Part shown: positions 23,401 through 35,136 of the stretch, one piece after another
Numbering within the stretch: position 1 is the first letter of the stretch
How the letters are laid out: the number at the start of each line of letters is the position of its first letter
Assembly: GCA_024336345.1 (NCBI GenBank)
Contig: JANFOG010000022.1
Span: 1 to 64,000, forward strand
Direction: 5' to 3'
Length of the DNA stretch: 64,000 nucleotides
Origin: Mariannaea sp. PMI_226
Taxonomy: Eukaryota > Ascomycota > Sordariomycetes > Hypocreales > Nectriaceae
Position numbers and translations under genes: made by a program
The notes under the pieces: generated by a model
Told to the model about the DNA's origin: nothing
Seen by the model: only the letters and a program-made list of their open reading frames with translations
Database searches by the model: none

Positions 23401-24000
23401 TTTTTTTTAGTTTGTTTATCTACTTATATTATATTCCTTTAGGTAGCTAGAGGTATGGCTCTATATTGTTTATATATTTCTTTATATATTTTTCAGCTGG
23501 GCTTACTACTTTCTTATTAATAGTGCCCTAAGATCTTAATTCTTTTTATAAATCTTCCTAATTATTAGCTATATTATCTCAAAAGGTTTATACCTAGTCA
23601 ATATGCTAATTAATTAATGGGTTATATTAATATAATTATAGATAACTAAAGATTATATTATATTTCTTAAGGGGTATGATATTAAAAGATATTTTCTATT
23701 CTTTATTATAGATAAAGGTTAGTAAATGATTAGTTTGTTAAGTGATCCTTCCTCCTTTATAGTTAAACTTGGCTCTATTGGCATTTTGTATTATATAAAG
23801 TAGTGACTTATCCTCCCATAGCAGCTGGAGACAATTGACAATTTGTGGGTCAATAATGTTCATCTTTGCTCCACTGTCTACTATTGCATATATCCATTCG
23901 CCCTTAATCCTAACCTCTAGTACTATTTTAAGAGATTGTTCTTCTGTATTGGATTTATTTATATTATTTAGAGCTTTCATTAATTCTTCTATAAACATTC
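20410..24000 (-). pseudogene. pol region of element E: protease, RT, RNase H, integrase, chromodomain
   Basis: Reading leftward from 24000: protease with VRIKGEWIYAIVDSGAKMNI (about 23910-23870), RT (about 23200-22450), RNase H (about 22400-21950), integrase (about 21900-20700) and a chromodomain with EWEIEEIVNI and YLVKWKN (about 20600-20450). Many TAA/TAG codons of the RIP type break the frame. It is clearly related to element B pol but belongs to another subfamily. Confidence 0.75.
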
Positions 24001-26355
24001 GCCGGGGCTATTGCTCTTCTACAGTCAGCACTTGGCTTTTCCCAAATATTCAATATAAAATATCTCTTCTAGCTTATACTAAATTTCTTCTAGCCATTCC
24101 TTCTATTTCTTAAAGAGTCTTGAGCTCCTTCGTCTTACTATATGGCCATAATTATCAAACTTCTCTCATTTATATTTAATATATTTGCATTTGTCGCAAT
24201 TAATCGCTTTTCTTCCCTAGTTTATATATTCATATAGGAAATCGCAATCTAGTTCTTCCAGGCAGATTATCTTAAGGTCATTATTTCATAATGTAGCTTC
24301 TTTATATCGAAAATTCTAGTGTAAATACCATCCTCAAATTAGATTGCTAAATAATTATATGGGGTAGCAATCATTGTACACTTTTTCCTTCTGATATTAA
24401 ACATACGAGATATCAAAACAAAAGACCTATAACAAAAGTTAATATTTCTTATAATTCCATAGCAAAATTGGGTTATCTTCTGGGATAGGGTAATACTACT
24501 ATTTCCCAAGTTTTCTTACTTCTTTATATATAATACTATAGATATAGAACCTTAGTCCTAAAACATCCTATTCTTGCTGGATCTAGGTGTATGCTTTTGG
24601 CTAGTGGGTTGTTGGGGTTTTAGTGGGGATTTCCGCTAGTTCTTCTATAAAGCTCTTTATAACCTATACTAGTGGCTTAATCTATTGTTCGTATTCTTCT
24701 TTGATAATATCTTCTGGATCTTCCTTAAAGTGCTAATTGTAGATATTAAGCTTTATAGCTTTTTAGACTTCTTATTTAGTAAGGTATGGCTAAATAAGTC
24801 TAAACCTTTTCTTAAGCTTTATATTCTGCACTTTATTGATTAATTCCTTATCTATTGATAAAAGGCTTGTTTTTTCTTTATCTTTATTATAATATTGGCT
24901 AATATTTGCAAAGGTTTTCGAATTCTCATTAGATGGTTATTCATCTTTATCCAGTTTTAGTATAAGGGTCCATTTTTTAGGTTAAGTCTTCCCTATGTCT
25001 AGTGTTTATATCATTTATTAGGCATAGCTTATTTTTACCAATATAAGGATTTTAAGGTCAATACCCTTTTGTATATATATATTCTTGGTTATATTAAGCG
25101 CTATTCTCTTAAATAGCTTTGCTCTAAGTTGCTTTCTGAAGTCAGGATCATATTCTAATTCAATCCATCGGACGATCCTTTTTGCGGCTTATTGCATTTC
25201 TTAGGGGTCCTCGTCCTTTATAAATATAGCAACCATTTGTATATTATGCTATTTATAAATAGCGTTCAGGGTTTTCTTACCTTCTAAGACCTTTTGGAAC
25301 TTCTTATCTTTCTTTGGTTCTAGGTAAATATAGGCCATATGTCCGTGCTTACCACAATTATAGCACCTGACCTTTAATATATCTTTCTGCACATTGCCTA
25401 GTTCCATAGGTTCTATATAAGATCCATAAGAGATATTCCTATTGGCAGGTCGCTGGCTATATTGGTTGTTTTGATGCCCTTGGCCGTACTTAGGGTAATA
25501 TAGGTTATAGTTTATGTATCTACCCTTCCTCTTTTCTTTAGCTTTTTCCTTATATCTTTTGTACTTACATTCATCAATCTTAATAGCTATAATAATAAAT
25601 TCTATAAAAGTGTTAGGTCTATTGGTTTTATAGATCTTGTCTTTAATTAAATCTTTCAGTCCCTTATAGAAGATTTTAATAAGAATATTATCATCCCATT
25701 CGAGCTTATTAGCAATCTATTGGAAGGTAATAATATATTCTACGGCTAATTGAATTTATCTAATCTTATAGATTTATATAGCAGCTTGTCTTTCTTTATT
25801 AATTAATCCAAATATATTCTTTAAGGCTTCTTTAAAGTTTTCCTAACTAATAAAGATATTAATGGTAATTTAGTCTTATAATATTTTATTATCTTTATAT
25901 TCTAAATAATCATGTATAATAGGTTTAAATTATATTGCTATAATGCCTTTAAGGCGAGTTTAAGTAAATAAGGCCTTAGCTTTTAGCAATATAAGCTTGG
26001 TTGGAAATCACTTAAAATATGCATTCATTTTGGTAATAAATGGCATAATATCCTTAGGATCTCCGTTAAAGGGGTCAGGCTTAGGAGGTTTGATTAATTC
26101 TCCTCTATTGCATTTCTAATTATTCGTAGGGGGCGCTGTGGGGGGGGCTACTAAGGGCGCGTCATTCTGCACTTATACTTATCCCTGCAGAATTGCTATC
26201 TGGCTGTGAGCGGTAATCAGCTAGGTTCGGATAGCTTGAACTAAAGTCTGAAATTGCTATATTTCCACAGCTATTTTAGTATTACTGGGGGGTATCCCAT
26301 TATAGGCTGGCAGCGGATTATCAGTATTATTATTAATGGGTCGTGATCTAGACAT
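24001..26355 (-). pseudogene. gag region and linker of element E
   Basis: ATG at 26355 starts MSRSRPINNNTDNPLPAYNG, followed by a helical N-terminal segment and a capsid-like region (about 26050-25600). The zinc knuckle at about 25375-25335 reads RCYNCGKHGHMAYIY, with the last Cys replaced by Tyr. A linker of roughly 450 codons then leads to the protease. Stops are of the RIP type. Confidence 0.7.
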
Positions 26356-26473
26356 AATTGCGATATACGATAATATTATTTAATTTAACGTTATTTCTAA
26401 ATAGGAGCGTTTTAACTACCTGCTTTCCATAGCTTATAATAAGATTAATACTTTTAAATAAAAGCTTTCAATA

Positions 26474-26845
26474 TATAACGATCTGACTTATTCCTAAGGG
26501 ATAAACCGGTCGTGATTGGTTTATATTAGCGGAGAGTATTAAAGATAATATTAAAAGTGAGTAAATAGAAGGTGCGGTATTATATTTAGTAATATATAAG
26601 TAGATTATAATAATTAAATTATATTAAAAGCTAAGTAGTTAAGTAGGCTATCTAATGGTAATGATTGTGGTTTATATACTAGGTACTATCTAAGGGGATC
26701 ACAATAGTCTGTGGATTGTAATAATCTATAGATCGTGGTGTTGCATGGATTGTAGCGATCTATGTAAATGGTGATCTACGTATGATTGGCGAGAAATTTG
26801 TGGGGGTGGGTCAGCATGTGATCTCCTAATGATCAGGCCGTGACA
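26474..26845 (-). repeat. 5' LTR of element E
   Basis: 372 bp, TATAACGATC to GGCCGTGACA on the plus strand, partner of 19279-19650. Just outside it, AGCTTTCAAT at 26463-26472 is the plus-strand view of the ATTGAAAGCT primer-binding site. The LTR carries the mutated partner ATTAAAAGCT near 26620. Confidence 0.8.
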
Positions 26846-27432
26846 ATTAGGCTATATATAATTATCCCTAATAATATCATCTAAATACTAAAGCATATCT
26901 TAGCTTCCCAGGCAGGCATTTTAGTCTTATGGTGTCCTCCTAACTTTAGTTGTAGTTTTAAATATATTAAAACCATTTAATCAATTAATAAGGCATTATT
27001 TAATATATTCATTAAGTCTATAAATACCTCCTTTCAGTTAGTATAAATATCGATTGTTATAATATAAGCATTTAGCCCTAGTGGCCTATACTAATAGCAT
27101 CTCATATTAACAATAATTATTTTGATTAATAATAATATAAAGTAAATAAACAATATTTTATATAAACTTAGCTATCTTTTACTAGCCTCCCGATTATTGC
27201 TTAGAAGTCTAATATTATTCAACCTTAAAGGAAGTTAGGTGAGTTTTTTAGGGTTAACTAAATCCCCATTGCTAACCAGATTTGGTGAGTCTTAATTGCT
27301 TTATACATTTCTTTTTTTCTTACAATATTTCATTTTTTAGTTCTTGTGATAGTATAGAAGTGTCGCTTTCTAATTAATTAAATGGTATTTAATTAATTAG
27401 AAAACTTATCTCCCCACCGTGACCTCCAAATT
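26846..27432 (-). other. Leader of element D between its 5' LTR and element E
   Basis: AT-rich, without a reading frame I can support. At its right end the plus strand reads CTCCCCACCGTGACCTCCA (27409-27427). On the minus strand this is TGGAGGTCACGG.., a tRNA-type primer-binding site three to five bases from the LTR. This supports the minus orientation of element D. Confidence 0.5.
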
Positions 27433-27825
27433 TATTGGGAGAAAACCCTATGCCTAAAAATACCCATAAGGTAGGTCTTGTGATATAGGAAAATGATGTG
27501 CGAAATGGTCGCGACAAGAGGTCCGGAATGGCCACACCATAAATCCGGAAAGGAACGGAAATCAGCCAATCAAATTAGATAGAAATGAAGAGAATTATTT
27601 AATTAAATAGTATCACAAATCATAAGTCATAAAAAAGATCAAGAAGTCAGGGTAAAAACAAGATATATTTGATGGTATAAAGATGCCTTATCCACGTTAT
27701 TTCGCGGTTGTTTTATAAGGCCTACGACTACGAATGCGAGCCAATCAAATTGCGGCAAGCAAGGTGAAAAATGTATTAGGTAATGTAAGCGGCATATGCC
27801 AAAGAAGTGAATTTTTCCTCCAACA
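27433..27825 (-). repeat. 5' LTR of element D
   Basis: 393 bp, TATTGGGAG to CTCCAACA on the plus strand. It is less mutated than its partner at 15866-16259. It lies directly against coding sequence of a LINE RNase H domain. Confidence 0.8.
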
Positions 27826-29012
27826 CACTAGCTATAACTTTACTATCTATTAAAATAACTCAGCCATCCAATATGGATTAGGTCGCCTTAGCCCTACCAA
27901 AATATTTAATATTAAAATTAAAGAAGTGCTTAAAGAGCTAAAAATAGCCCTAGACCTTCCAAAAGTAGCAACATAAGACATCATAATATGCCTAGACAAC
28001 CTCGCCACTGGCTCCTGCCTCTAAGGCACTTCTTCTGACTGGTCTTAAGAGGTGTTCCTCGATTTCCAGAAGCTGGCTATATTATACGAAGCCACACAGG
28101 TTCGCTGGGTCCCCGGGCACACAGACATCCCCGGTAATGAAGAGGCCGATAAGTTAGCCAAAGCAGCATTCTCGCTGCTGGAACCCGACACTAGCGCACT
28201 TAAGAAAAATTGCAAAACAGAAGCCAAAAGAAACCTTTAGAGCGTAATAGACTACCTCCGAACCAAAATAGTATTAGAAATTCAATATTAAGGCAACTAT
28301 ATACTGCCCACCAGAGCTTTCGCTCCTACAGGCAACTCTTAACCATCTACTTACAATAAGGACCCTATATGGGGACTTTATTATATACTATAAGTGGCTT
28401 TATTACAATAGTATATATTTGACCTTCATGCAGTAGGCACAAATCACTAGATTATATCTTTTATTATAGGAAGGTATTATTATACTATTGGATGAGATTA
28501 GGTCCTTCTTTAGAAATAGCAATTAGTTTTATATTAAATAAAGATTTTAATAAATTTATCAAATTAATAAGGAAAAGTGCTTTCTTTTTGAAAATATGCC
28601 CTTATTAATAGGTAAGTGCAATTAAATACACATTTATATACCCCCCTTCCCACTCTTTTATTCTTTTATTTATCCCCTCTTCTACTTTTATAATAAGCTC
28701 TATAGATCTAAAATCACTCCTTTCAATCTCTAGATAGCCTTTCTCTAAATATATATACTGCCCAATTAGGACTATATATATAGCAGCATTCAATATAAAC
28801 GCTGCGCCTGGCCATCCCGCTGATGGGTAATAGGCTCGAATTAATGCGCCTTAGAGCTTTAAATATGCTGGATAGTACTCTGCTTTCTTAAAGCGTTTCA
28901 ATATTAGGTAGACTTAGCATTAGTTTCTAGCCCAGCACGTCCTTTGTCCCGATAGGGAATCCTACGGGCCTCATGGCCCCGGACGAAAAATACACATACA
29001 TACATACATATT
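27826..29012 (+). mobile_element. Tad-type LINE, 3' part (RNase H to tail)
   Basis: Right after the LTR, translation gives an RNase H domain with stops: IICLDNLATGS, QVRWVPGHTDIPGN, EEADKLAKAA (about 27900-28240). It continues into the post-RNase H region (PPELSLLQATLNHLLTIRTL, about 28300-28600) and an AT-rich 3' UTR. It ends in GGCCCCGGACGAAAAATAC followed by an ACAT repeat (about 28988-29010), a typical Tad-like 3' tail. RT and endonuclease are missing, cut off by element D. Non-functional. Confidence 0.75.
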
Positions 29013-29025
29013 TGACCTCTGTTGT

Positions 29026-29204
29026 GCTGGTTGAGCCATGGAAGTCACTATGTTCCAGTATCAATACGGCCATATATGGTCATATGCCGGATAACGATAT
29101 CATACGGCGACCATATGAGATTACAGGATATGATACGGCCACCATATCATATGATATGGTAATATCAATATATGGTAATACGTATTGCCATATCGCGAAT
29201 ACTA
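29026..29204. repeat. Cluster of palindromes built on CCATAT/ATATGG
   Basis: CCATATATGG (29070-29079), a perfect 20-bp palindrome at 29141-29160 with half ACCATATCAT, and an imperfect one at 29173-29192 (ATGGTAATACGTATTGCCAT) lie within 130 bp. Further CCATATG/CATATGC words are interspersed. The cluster sits just before a hAT fragment, so it could be subterminal repeats of a DNA transposon, but no terminal repeat pair was found. Confidence 0.55.
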
Positions 29205-29511
29205 TTGGACACACTGGTTAGCTACAAAGCATGACAACCCGCTTCAGTACTGGTCTGCTAAGGGGTTTGAATACCCACGCGTGGCAAGAATAGCGATTGA
29301 CATCTTATCAATTCCGGCGATGGCTGCTAAATGTGAGCGGACTTTTTCCTCCGCAGGCACAATGGTGTCCCCCAAACGACTCGTCTAGACGCAAGCACAA
29401 TTTCTGTTGCCCAGGCAGTTAGGTCATGGCTAAAAGCAGGGCTGTTGGAAGGATATGATGGGTTGTTGAAGGAAATGGCCAACGATGTGACAGGGATAAT
29501 GGTTAAATTGT
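29205..29511 (+). pseudogene. hAT transposase C-terminal dimerisation domain fragment
   Basis: The translation YWSAKGFEYPRVARIAIDIL, SIPAMAAKCERTFSSAGTMV is the conserved hAT dimerisation region. A one-base frameshift near 29385 is needed to continue with LDASTISVAQAVRSWLKAGL to a stop at 29511. The DDE core is absent. A dead fragment. Confidence 0.8.
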
Positions 29512-29614
29512 AGTGGGATTGTGGTAGATAGATACCATATATCTATATCTACATGTAGCCTACATCTATCTATTTTCACCGCCATGACTAAGCATCTACA
29601 TCTATCTACCACCT

Positions 29615-30497
29615 CTGCTCGAAGTTCGTTCATCTCGTCTAGCGCCGCAGTTCGGTTGACATTATCTACTCTGATGGGTAGAGGTCGTCTCGTAGGATAC
29701 TGGCTCCTCGAGCTAGTCTTGTTTCCGCTATGCGTTTCACAACTTCATGCTCGCTCTCGTCCCGGCAGGTGATTCTGATACGGTTGGGATTCCTTGGGTC
29801 CCTAGTTACCGCTCGACATCGCCACGTGGGATTGTCTAACTCGGAACGGACTCCGCTCTCCACCACCGTTCGGATCGTCCCGGCCAAGGGTCTAGCTTCA
29901 TCTCCTTCTACTCTTCAAAATGATCGTACAATAAAGCGCGTCTATGGGGGTCGGTGGGGCAGTTGGGATCGAGGTCCTGGAATTGGCGTATGACCGCTGG
30001 GGTCCGTCTAATGCGCTCGTCGCGATGGGTTGAAGTTGCTTGCGGACCTGCTGTAGTTCCACAGTCATTTGTTTCTCGATCTCGACCATCTGCCGGCTCA
30101 TCTCCTGCACTGTCTCTTCCTGTCTAGCAACAACTTCCTTAAGTTCCCTGGTCATCTCAATCTGTTCCTTGAGCGCTTCCTACAGTCGTTTGGTCTCCCT
30201 CCGCGACTCTCCCAGGAGGTCCAAGGCCTCCTGAAGCATTGCCTTTCTATCGCTGCTCCTGCTGCTATTTCTGCTGCTACTCTTTCGGACTTCGATCGGC
30301 CGATCGATGTGCTCTTCGCTCGGTGCGGTATGCGTCGTCTGTCCGGTGCTCCTTCTCGCTTCCTTGGCGGTGTCTTCCAATTGTCGCGCAGTGTCTCGGA
30401 CTTTACTCATGGGTCTCACCTCTCGACTCGATCGCTTTGGCGTCAAAAATGGGGTGTCCTGCTCCACCACGATCTCGGCCCCAACTGGATCCGTCAT
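29615..30497 (-). pseudogene. Tad-type LINE ORF1 (gag-like) fragment
   Basis: From ATG at 30497 the frame gives a Ser/Arg-rich N-terminus, a coiled coil (ELKEVVARQEETVQEMSRQM) and, after an in-frame stop near 30178 and a frame change near 29890, a segment AGTIRTVVESGVRSEL, WRCRAVTRDPRNPNRIRITC, RGASILRDDLYP typical of Tad ORF1. It is cut at about 29615 by the hAT region. ORF2 is not present next to it. Confidence 0.7.
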
Positions 30498-30854
30498 GGC
30501 GGTAGGCTAGCCCATCTCCACCCCGGTCGAACCAACTACGGTCTTCTAATTCCCTTAGTGCGTTTAAAAATGCATCTGCTACTTCTCGAATACTGTATAG
30601 TGGAGTGCAGGTCCCTTCTGGATCTAGTAAATTACATGCTACCTTTGTACAGTAGGCTCATCAAGGATTTTACCCGCAACTGGGCACAGGCCCTTCGTCT
30701 CTGAGGTCAAATCGGACAAGGGGGTCCATCAAACCGAAAATGGCAATGAATCGACGCAGTTTTCTCTTTCCTCCAGAGCGGATGTAACGTGTGGTAGGCC
30801 TCTCGCATAAGGGGCACCATTGTCGAATAGCTGCCAAAATGATGACTGGCCTCA

Positions 30855-31150
30855 ATCGCACTAGATCTCGAACGGGAGACTACTTGGGAAGAAGCATGAA
30901 GGTACCATTAAGAGCATGGCGGACCTTGCAGTAACCTATCTTGCACAAGGCCAATATGATAAAGCAGATCGGTTGCAGAGTCAAGCACTAGATCTACAAA
31001 GGGAGATACTTGGATAAAAACATCTGGATACAATATGGAATATGGCAGTCCCGTGCGGTGACATGCCATAAACAGGGCCAATACGGCAAAGCAGAGAGGC
31101 TTCAGAACCAAGCAATAGATCTCCGACGGGAGATACAAGGGAGAAGCATA
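30855..31150 (+). pseudogene. Kinesin-light-chain type TPR repeat fragment
   Basis: The plus strand reads, across frame changes, ALDLERETTWE, MADLAVTYLAQGQYDKADRL, QSQALDLQREILG, then a decayed third unit with GQYGKAERLQ-like and AIDLRREI-like codons. The repeat period is about 126 bp. Such tandem TPRs are common in fungal NACHT/NB-ARC proteins; no nucleotide-binding domain was found nearby. Frames change two or three times, so it is a relic. Confidence 0.55.
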
Positions 31151-32125
31151 CAGATATGAATTAGAATGTGAGACAGCATTAACATCTAGGGCATCTGGCT
31201 AGCTGTTATATAGCAAGAAGACGACCACACTCCATGTGCCCTAATGTTTCCGCCAGACCCATTACCTAGCTATCAACAGCCTCACATATATCATAGTGAA
31301 ACCGGTTCTGTCACTTAATGCAGAAGTGCGTAGTGACAGTTGCTCACGAGGTGTCGTTGGAATGTCCCATTCTTCAATACCCAGGCTGGAACGGTGCACT
31401 GTAAACTTTCCCGTCCACTTTGCACGGGATTTGGATAAAGAAACTGCATGCCAGGATTATCAAAGCTATCCTTCTCCGCGGGCATTGCGCGTTTAGCAAG
31501 GTTAGGCATCTGTGTGAATGTCCTGGATATAGAAAAGAATGTTGACCTCCGGGAACAAGTTATCGCTTTGCGGAAACGCATCACGTTAGTGATGTTATTG
31601 GCACAAGTATGCAGATTAAAGCCCCGGTTTTCGACCAGACTTCGCGGCCTGGCCAGTTACCCAACAAAGTCATATTGGCATGCAATTAGGCTTCTTTGCC
31701 ATTCGAGTTCGGCCCAGCTGGCTTGAGATTCTGGTGCGAAAAGTGTGCTATTATCCCTTCCTCTTCCCATCTCCTCTCTTAAGGATTGGCACGCTGAATA
31801 TGTCAAGACGGTTTGAGCATATAACGGTACCCACTTGCCGCCGTCTTTCTTAGCTTCCTCCACGTAATTAAGAATCATGTCCAATAGATAGGTATACCTC
31901 TCTAGCCGGCCTTATAAGTTGCCGGCTCTGGTGCTAATTTTCTAATAAATCCAGCCTGCCATCCCACATGCGATTTTGTCTTGCCATCGCATTTATTGCT
32001 CCCATGTTGTAAAATTGAGGATGCGATGTTAGAAGCGCTTGATTGCTACCTAAGCAAGTGAAAGGGACTTCCTATTGATAAAGGATTAGCAATGACGGAA
32101 ATATGTGTTAGAGAAGAAATAAGAT
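31151..32125. other. Unassigned stretch
   Basis: A minus-strand frame (31884-31315, with a frame change near 31650) reads MILNYVEEAKKDGGKWVPLY and other protein-like segments. I recognise no family and see no convincing start or intron. It may be the remains of a gene next to the TPR relic. Confidence 0.3.
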
Positions 32126-34198
32126 CTATTGATGGAAGTGTTGAGCGACGTTGACCTGCTCGGTTTGCTCGAGGATCCGGGGGGGTGTCTCATCAGAGTC
32201 TGAGCGAGTCTTCGTCTGGGCGGTCGAAGTCACATCTGCTAGGCGGGCGTAGTAATCTGTGAGGCCGTCAACGCTGGAGGGACCGACGATGTCGTCGTAG
32301 TGCGGTGGGGATGTCCTGATGGCTGTTTCCGGTGTTTCGTCGATGAGTTCGGGGGCGGGCGGCGGCGCGATGTTGTCGTCGAAGACGGGCGAGTTGAAGA
32401 TGGGGATATGCATTAGATGGATAGCTCGAGGGTCATGGACGCTGGCTGCCTCGAAAGAAGGGTGTGGGCTTTGTTGGCCATTGGTAAGGTGTACAACCCG
32501 CCGCGGGGAAGGGAGGTCCTCGCTAGTTAGGTTTACACCGGCCAGTGTTCCGATAGAAGAGTGGGTTGAGGTTTCGGTTGGCATGGTACAGGCGTCAGGG
32601 CATCCACACGTCGACTGGTAGGTAGTAGTTCGACATATCTCGCCGGAGTAGGCGGGTAGGCTGGTGTTGGCCTGGGTAGCTCGGCAGTTGAGTAGAGTAA
32701 ATGGCAAGTTAATGCAGATCTCGAAATGCCTGCGCTTTCTTCCAGTTGGATCATTGGGATCAAGATGGCTAATTCTCATCATGACCTATTTTGTCGGTAA
32801 AGTCTGGAGTTAAGTAGGAGTGTGGTATAAACTCACTTTGATACAGTGGTGCATATTGACATTCTTCCAGCTACAATCGGGATGCAACCTCAAGTCCTTC
32901 TTCTTGGCCATCATCTCACAGGTCGGGATCTGGATATCGGCTTCCATCTCCGTCGGACCCCAAAAATTCTCCAATCCCAAGTCCAAGTCGCCCAAGAGGT
33001 TATCGCTCGGCTCCGGTGAAGGCTGAACCGCGATGTGTGGTCTCAACGCCTCCGCAGTTCGTTGTCTGGCGGCCGTTTCGCGAGCCTCGCGTCGCTGCTC
33101 GGGGGCAAGTTCACCACCTCGGACATTCCTGAAGCCTGAAGACGCCCACAACGGGTCCAATGCTTTTCCGGCCGTCTTGTTGAGGAGCAGAATCTCGCGA
33201 TCAGGTTCTTTTCTGGTAACCCGCCTGTCATTCGTCCAGTATTCGATCGACTCGGTCACAAACACACTGAGCCCGCGCACCTGGACTTTGGCCAGAGGCG
33301 TCAACTTGAAGGAGATTGGGATCTTGCTGCCGATGGGGAAGCTCTTCCCCGAGATGATGATGACGTAATGCAGCTGATCCTGGCATTGCCGACTAAATAT
33401 GATGGGCTCTGTCATCTCCAGAGACCGTTGGTCGGGAACTCGCACTATCGAAACCTCCTTCGTACCGTGCAGGTTAGGGTTGAATACGCCAGCGCGAACG
33501 ACAGTCGAATGCAGCTCCCAATTCACGGAGCCATATTGCAGCTTCGTGGTCTCGAGTTGGTGGTGATCGATGGGAAGCTCGAAGGAGTAGTCGTATGTAC
33601 CCGGATAGAAAACCTTGTAGCCTTTCAATTGCGTTGCCTTCGCAATCTGGCTGTCCCTGGTGAAGCTTCGCGATTGAACACTTTGCAGGGACAATCGTTT
33701 CATTTCTTTGGCAGTCATGTTGCTGTGATGATGCGGCAATAATGACTTCAGTGAGCTCGGTCGAGTCGCAAGATTGGTGCCATTGGGCAATGTGCTCTTC
33801 AATCGGTATGTGCATTGATTCCCATAATCGTACTTCCACCCATTATTTATGGCATCGAAGAATGTCAACACCTGTGTTCGCAAGCTCTCCTCTTCGTAAC
33901 CCAGCTTCATTCTCTTTGGCCATTCAGTGTGGGTACTGGCCAACAACTTAAGCTGCACCGCCTTGATCTTGATGTTCTTGCTGACACGCAGCTGGAGTTT
34001 ACCTCGCAGCATTCCGGTGCCACTCTGGACCTCGCGATGACCGTGGCCATCGTGGTCAATACCCGCGAGAAAAATATCAGGTTCGACGAGGAGGATGAAG
34101 CAGGTGACGCCACTCCCAGAAGCAACGGGCTTGGTTATGAGGGAGGTGACAGCGACCTTGGTGGATCGGACGGGCATGAGGCGATTACGATTGTACAT
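32126..34198 (-). CDS. Alpha-arrestin (arrestin N and C domains, PPxY motif)
   Basis: Two exons: 34198-32837 and 32785-32126, with a 51-bp intron (GTGAGT..AG). Predicted length is 673 aa. The N-terminal arrestin domain (GTGMLRGKLQLRVSKNIKIK, then YKVFYPGTYDYSFELPIDHH) and the C-terminal one (HYVIIISGKSFPIGSKIPIS, LTPLAKVQVRGLSVFVTE, then across the intron RRHFEICINLPFTLLNCRAT) are both present. The tail has a PPHY motif at about residues 614-617 and LPAY near 498. In this family such motifs recruit Rsp5/HulA-type HECT ubiquitin ligases to plasma-membrane transporters for endocytosis. A shorter start at MPVRSTKV (34177) is possible. It is divergent from the K+ channel gene. Confidence 0.85.
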
Positions 34199-35136
34199 AT
34201 TATACGCTCTTTGCGCCCGAGGGATTGGAGACTCGGGCGGTTATGGCAGAGAGTGGGTTGAGTTTTGTCTTGATTTTTTGTTGGGGCGGGGGGGGGAATC
34301 CGACCTTCCCTTTCCTCTCCCTGTGGGAAGCATATTCCGGCTCTTGACTCTCAGCAACGGAACCTATTAGGCTTCGGGAAGGGCATTTACATAATCCGGG
34401 AGTGGCGCATTCGCTGCTGACCGGGGTCTCGTAAGGTTTGGTCTGGACCCTCTCCCGTCTCTTAGCCGTTCGCTCTCCAATTCGTGCCCGTCTAGTCGGA
34501 TGCTAAACTGTCGCAAGAGACGCCCATGGCGCTGCAAGCACCGGAAAGCATAAAGGGTCGTGATGCTCCCATAACGAGGCTAATGAGAAAAAGCTATATC
34601 TGCTCCAGGGTGCCGCTAGTAATCCAAGGCTCAGATTAAATGTCTCGGGGCATTCCCGGCTTCCCAACAGTATTAAGCTACAGTAGATCCCTCATTAAGG
34701 ACCCTGTTCACTAGTTCAATTTAACATCTCTTTTGCCATACCCTTATTGCACACCCTACCTTCTGAGAGACTGCCCTCCTTCACCTCGCGGTCATCGAGG
34801 TTTTTAGCGTCAGGCCGGATGAGTCCCGACCCACGTGATCGATCAAAGTTCAGCCGATTCGTAATTGCTGCCAATAGATTTCTCCAGATCGAGCTGGGCT
34901 ATAACATTGGCACACTTCGCGGGGTTCGTGCACGGTGGACGACGAGCTCCGGCGCCAAGTTCATCACTTGTCTAGGTGAGACCACTTTCCCAACTCCTAA
35001 CAATGCCCATCAGTTCTTGATAAAAGAGGAGAGGGCTTTCATCCTCAAACTTTAAATGATCCCTTCTATTCCTCTGATCTGACCTGATATTTACCTCCTT
35101 GAGCTTCAGCGAGGTCGCCAATTGGAACGAGACAAG
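34199..35136. promoter_or_regulatory. Divergent intergenic region between arrestin and K+ channel genes
   Basis: About 0.9 kb between two start codons. Pyrimidine-rich tracts occur (for example 34280-34325), and no reading frame in it looks real. It presumably holds both promoters. I could not single out regulator sites. Confidence 0.4.

Larger units (their letters stand above)
19279..26845 (-). mobile_element. Element E: Ty3/gypsy chromovirus, reverse orientation, inside element D
   Basis: Paired 372-bp LTRs (19279-19650 and 26474-26845) enclose gag, protease, RT, RNase H, integrase and chromodomain on the minus strand, and the accessory gene on the plus strand. It is less mutated than C; the protease motif DSGA is intact. 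The five bases outside the LTRs (TGTTA on the left, ATTAG on the right) do not match, so a simple single insertion is not supported by a target duplication. Confidence 0.85.
15866..27825 (-). mobile_element. Element D: LTR retrotransposon with one long unrecognised ORF, split by element E
   Basis: Direct repeats of 393-394 bp (15866-16259 and 27433-27825), with TGTTGG..CCAACA type ends, enclose about 3.6 kb of own sequence plus element E. On the minus strand the order is 5' LTR (27433-27825), a tRNA-type PBS (27409-27427), a leader, the ORF (18996-16405), a purine tract next to 16260 (AGGGAGGATTG on the minus strand) and the 3' LTR. No RT or integrase was seen, so it looks non-autonomous. The right flank is LINE RNase H sequence. 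The left flank (TACTT) does not match the right flank (CACTA) exactly, so the target duplication is unproven. Confidence 0.65.

Noticed and set aside
29026..29204. Palindrome cluster as a replication origin
   Set aside because: No further origin features; proximity to a hAT relic makes a transposon origin more likely.
30069..30704. 211-residue plus-strand frame
   Set aside because: It is the complement of the LINE ORF1 coding region and has no domain of its own.
32820..34370. Several plus-strand frames of 68-148 residues
   Set aside because: They overlap the arrestin coding exons in reverse and show no domain.
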